Of a DNA stretch of 64,000 bases, positions 61,331-64,000 are shown one piece after another. The stretch is taken from positions 6,758,001 through 6,822,000 of the forward strand of contig JAAXNY010000001.1 in NCBI GenBank assembly GCA_013420905.1, read 5' to 3'. The DNA is from Collybia mongolica (Eukaryota; Basidiomycota; Agaricomycetes; Agaricales; Clitocybaceae). The position numbers were made by a program, and so were the translations under genes. The notes below the pieces were generated by a model that worked only from the letters and a program-made list of their open reading frames with translations, had not been told where the DNA came from and ran no database searches. The stretch's first letter is position 1, and every line of letters starts with the position of its first letter.

Positions 61331-63812
61331 ATTGTCAAGTAGAAATTGTCGCAGTTGTTGTTCGTAGCTTGAGAGTGTGTACGATTATGAAGTTACAGTA
61401 GTCGATTCATAATAGCCAATAATGTGTTTCTCTTGCCTTCTGAATGTTATGTGAACAAGTCAGTTCAGAGTGTGCGTCAAGTCAGTCTATTAATAGCCAT
61501 TGATGGCATATCGTCGGGGGGAGACGTTAGCCCACCTGGATCCAGTGTATGCTCCTGTCGTGAAAGTTGAGTATGGGGAATTTCGATCTTCCTCTGTATA
61601 AGAGCGCAACCAATGCTTCTGGCGGCAATAATACCATGAATTTCGGACTGGACCGAAGCTTTTCCAGCCACTGAGTTGGCCTTTTACCCATTGGATCGGA
61701 AAGCGATCGTCATACGATGCTTTGCTGAAAGGAAGTGGAATGCGCCGTGACAAACACAAGGAAACGTCAATTCTATGAGTATTAGCCCGATCGAACCCTG
61801 TCCCAAATGACGGTTTGTTGGGAAAGTTCTCGCGGTCGATCCGGATGTTTTCCATTTGTTATAAAATTAATAAAGCCATCGTTGCACAGCTAGCAGAAGC
61901 CGTACCACAAGCGTGCATCTGCAGATGATTCGAGCCCCAGATCAGAGAAGAGGGAATGCCACCTCCGCGAAGCAGGTATGAGATCTGCACCAGCGCTTGA
62001 ATGACTATATGCCATGTCGTTGCTACATTCATCATGTCGTTATGAAGCCACGATGCGCATGATGCAGGGAGGGTCGTTCCGAGCCATGAGTCCGAATAAA
62101 GCTGTGTCTTTACGTGTTTGACAGGGTAGTTTGATAAGAACCACCTATAGAATTTGCTAGGGAACAAGGGGCAAAATCCGTGGTCTTGCTTGACCGTCCA
62201 CGAAGCCCGGGCCAGTCAGGTCACGCCTAGAACCCTACAGGACAATTATCTGTAGCCCTTGTTATGGAGAGTGGGAGGGAACAGGGGGGGGGGGGGCTAA
62301 TCTTAGGTCACAGGGACGTCTCCATGCACCTGGTGGCCGTAGTATGTATGCTGTCAGGAGCACAGCAGATGCAGGGCAATGTCGATCAATTCAAACGCGG
62401 GAGGTGAATACACCGAAACGGACTGACAGCAAGAAGGGTGTTGCGACTGACGATCGAGGGAAGAATTAGATCGCAGACGAAAGGGTCATGTTGAGCATGA
62501 CCCGGGAGACTCTTAGGTCTGCCTTCGAATTCGGGACAATATAGTCCTTTGAAGCGTCACATAAGCCTCCTGATAATAAACTCAGTTACTAAACGATAAC
62601 GTTCGTGACATGGACGTACAAAAAGCTTACTCACAATTGTTAAGTCACGAGCCCTTCAAGTTGTTGGCCTGATAATTGATAATTGGCGTTTCCAAGCAGA
62701 GAGTTAGTAGTTTTTTCACATTGCCCGCAAATACCGACAGTGTGTTGAATGTCCTTGTTATCGTCCATCACGGCACTTCAGGAACAAGGCGCAGGGTTCT
62801 ACGGAGGGACCATATTTGTATTTCACTAGGAGTGCCCCTTTCAAAGGCCTGACAGTAACCTAAGATGGTGGGTGAGCTTAAAACACGTCAGCGGATCCCA
62901 TTGTAATAATGTCGTAGTATTGTTTTTCTTTCTGCACTTTAGTCGAGGACCGTGGGGGGCGGGAGTAGGCTTGGTGGACTGTGAATGGCCTCCCAATAGA
63001 CAATCTGAGTGCCGAGGTCATTCGGCGGCAGGGTTGGTTACCACTCGTCCTCGCGTTAGTTCGCCCCCTCATTATGAAGTCCCGAGACCTTAAACATTGA
63101 CCCAAATCTTGGAGCCGAGGGTGGATCGTATGATAGACATTGTACCATGGGGCGTTGACATCGAAACTAACTTGAACTTAGTGGTTCACTAAAAATTACT
63201 ATTCCTATGTCGTTCTTCTCGGGCAGTAGTCTATCCACAATTTATTGGGAGCTCGGGTTTCCGGAGGGCGGTTTCGCGGCTTTTTCTGTTTCCCATTTTC
63301 CTTAAGGTCGGCAAGCAAGATTTTGTAGGAAGCGGAAGAGTGATATCCTGGTGCAATCTGGCCTGGGGTTAATTACAAGGGTAGAGTAGTTATCCAGAAA
63401 TCTTTTTGACGTAGCCAGCGTTGGGTGGATAGTGTGAATTTTCGGAATGGTACAGATAGGCCTGTAGTTAGGCAGTATTTGAAATGTCGACAAGTTCAAT
63501 TCCTGCGGGGCTGGCACATTACTTGATAACGAAGACCGATGGATGTGTCAAAACAGATACTGATGTGGACGCTCCAGAATTTTTCAGCCTTCCATTGGAG
63601 GAGAGAAGCTGACAGTAAGGAATCCCAGTTCAGGCATCGACAAGAATAGTGAAAACCAGGAGGGTTCTTGACAAGAAAAAAATAAAACTATTTCGGCAGA
63701 TAAGTTCGGAGATATGATGAAACTTCCCGCGCCACAGTGATGTTTAGAATCTCTCTCGGGCCTCATCCACTTGTCTCTGTCGATAGACACCTACCATTAC
63801 TTCACTTTTCTC
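61331..63812. other. 2.5 kb stretch without a convincing gene
   Basis: Two adjacent minus-strand ORFs, 102 codons (61859-62167) and 121 codons (61490-61855), have no recognisable features, though they follow one another and could be exons of an unknown gene. A G13-14 run lies at about 62,284-62,297. The last few hundred bp serve as promoter for the sirtuin gene. Confidence 0.4.
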
Positions 63813-64000
63813 ATGACCCTTTTCCTCCCTCTGGAGGCGTCCACGCCTGTGCCACCATCACCGCCTTTTTTGATAGAACCTACCGACCCACATGCGCAGG
63901 TGTCCAAAGTGATAAAGGTCATCTTGAAGGCTAAGCGGATCGTAGTGATATGTGGTGGGTTGGGCTGCTGGTGATCGTCAGAAATGAAAGAACCTAATTT
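63813..64000 (+). CDS. Sirtuin (NAD-dependent protein deacetylase), first exon, truncated by window end
   Basis: From ATG 63813 the frame reads MTLFLPLEASTPVPPSPPF, then TDPHAQVSKVIKVILKAKRI and VVICG. The last words match the start of the sirtuin Rossmann fold (KAKRIVVxxGAGIS), with the class-I Hst3/Hst4-like Pro-rich N terminus seen in basidiomycetes. After ATATGTG (63,951) a GTGGGT donor apparently opens an intron, and the rest lies outside the window. An in-frame upstream ATG at 63771 is possible. The call rests on a short segment. Confidence 0.6.

Noticed and set aside
61490..62167. Two minus-strand ORFs of 121 and 102 codons
   Set aside because: No recognisable features, no codon or motif support, and no evident splice chain joining them.

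Overview
The window looks like nuclear DNA of a mushroom-forming basidiomycete (Agaricomycetes). Genes are cut by many 45-75 nt GT-AG introns, and it carries a protein of the KDZ-associated CxC5/CxC6 type, a family typical of agaric genomes, next to conserved fungal housekeeping genes. There are no bacterial-style operons, and I saw no rRNA or tRNA gene.

Layout. Bases 1 to about 35,900 are a nest of mobile elements; 35,899-64,000 is an ordinary gene-dense segment. (a) 1-6900 is the 3' half of a Ty3/Gypsy LTR retrotransposon (copy L, gag-pol to the right, cut by the window edge). (b) 7983-9597 is a complete Tc1/mariner element with about 215-bp inverted repeats. (c) 12289-32324 is a DNA transposon with 24-bp terminal inverted repeats and an 8-bp target duplication. 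It carries a CxC5/CxC6 KDZ-type gene and a five-exon companion gene. (d) Nested inside the companion gene is a complete 14,241-bp copy of the same Gypsy family (copy R, 17136-31376, gag-pol on the minus strand), with two LTRs, primer-binding site, polypurine tract and a 4-bp target duplication. (e) 32782-33730 is a short poly(A)-tailed non-LTR insertion with a 17-bp target duplication.

The most unusual feature is in the Gypsy family. Both copies carry about 4 kb between pol and the 3' LTR that encodes two genes ANTISENSE to gag-pol. Gene A has eight exons and encodes about 520 aa with a Zn2Cys6-like cysteine cluster; gene B has six exons and encodes about 360 aa. Being antisense, their introns are not removed when the genomic RNA is made, so they survive retrotransposition. 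I do not recognise either protein. Both copies share an in-frame UGA in integrase, and a block of about 2.05 kb is identical between copies whose remainder differs by several percent.

The conserved segment holds, in order: ARP3 (+), a SelO/Fmp40 AMPylase (-), an Ndfip/Bsd2-type PY-motif membrane adaptor (+), an ISWI chromatin remodeller (+), the WD40 protein Asa1 (-), a palmitoylated Yck-type casein kinase 1 (+), 6-phosphofructo-2-kinase/fructose-2,6-bisphosphatase (+), a small probably mitochondrial basidiomycete protein (+) and the first exon of a sirtuin (+) at the right edge. These are unrelated housekeeping functions, not a cluster. Exon coordinates were read by eye from splice consensus, reading frame and family conservation.
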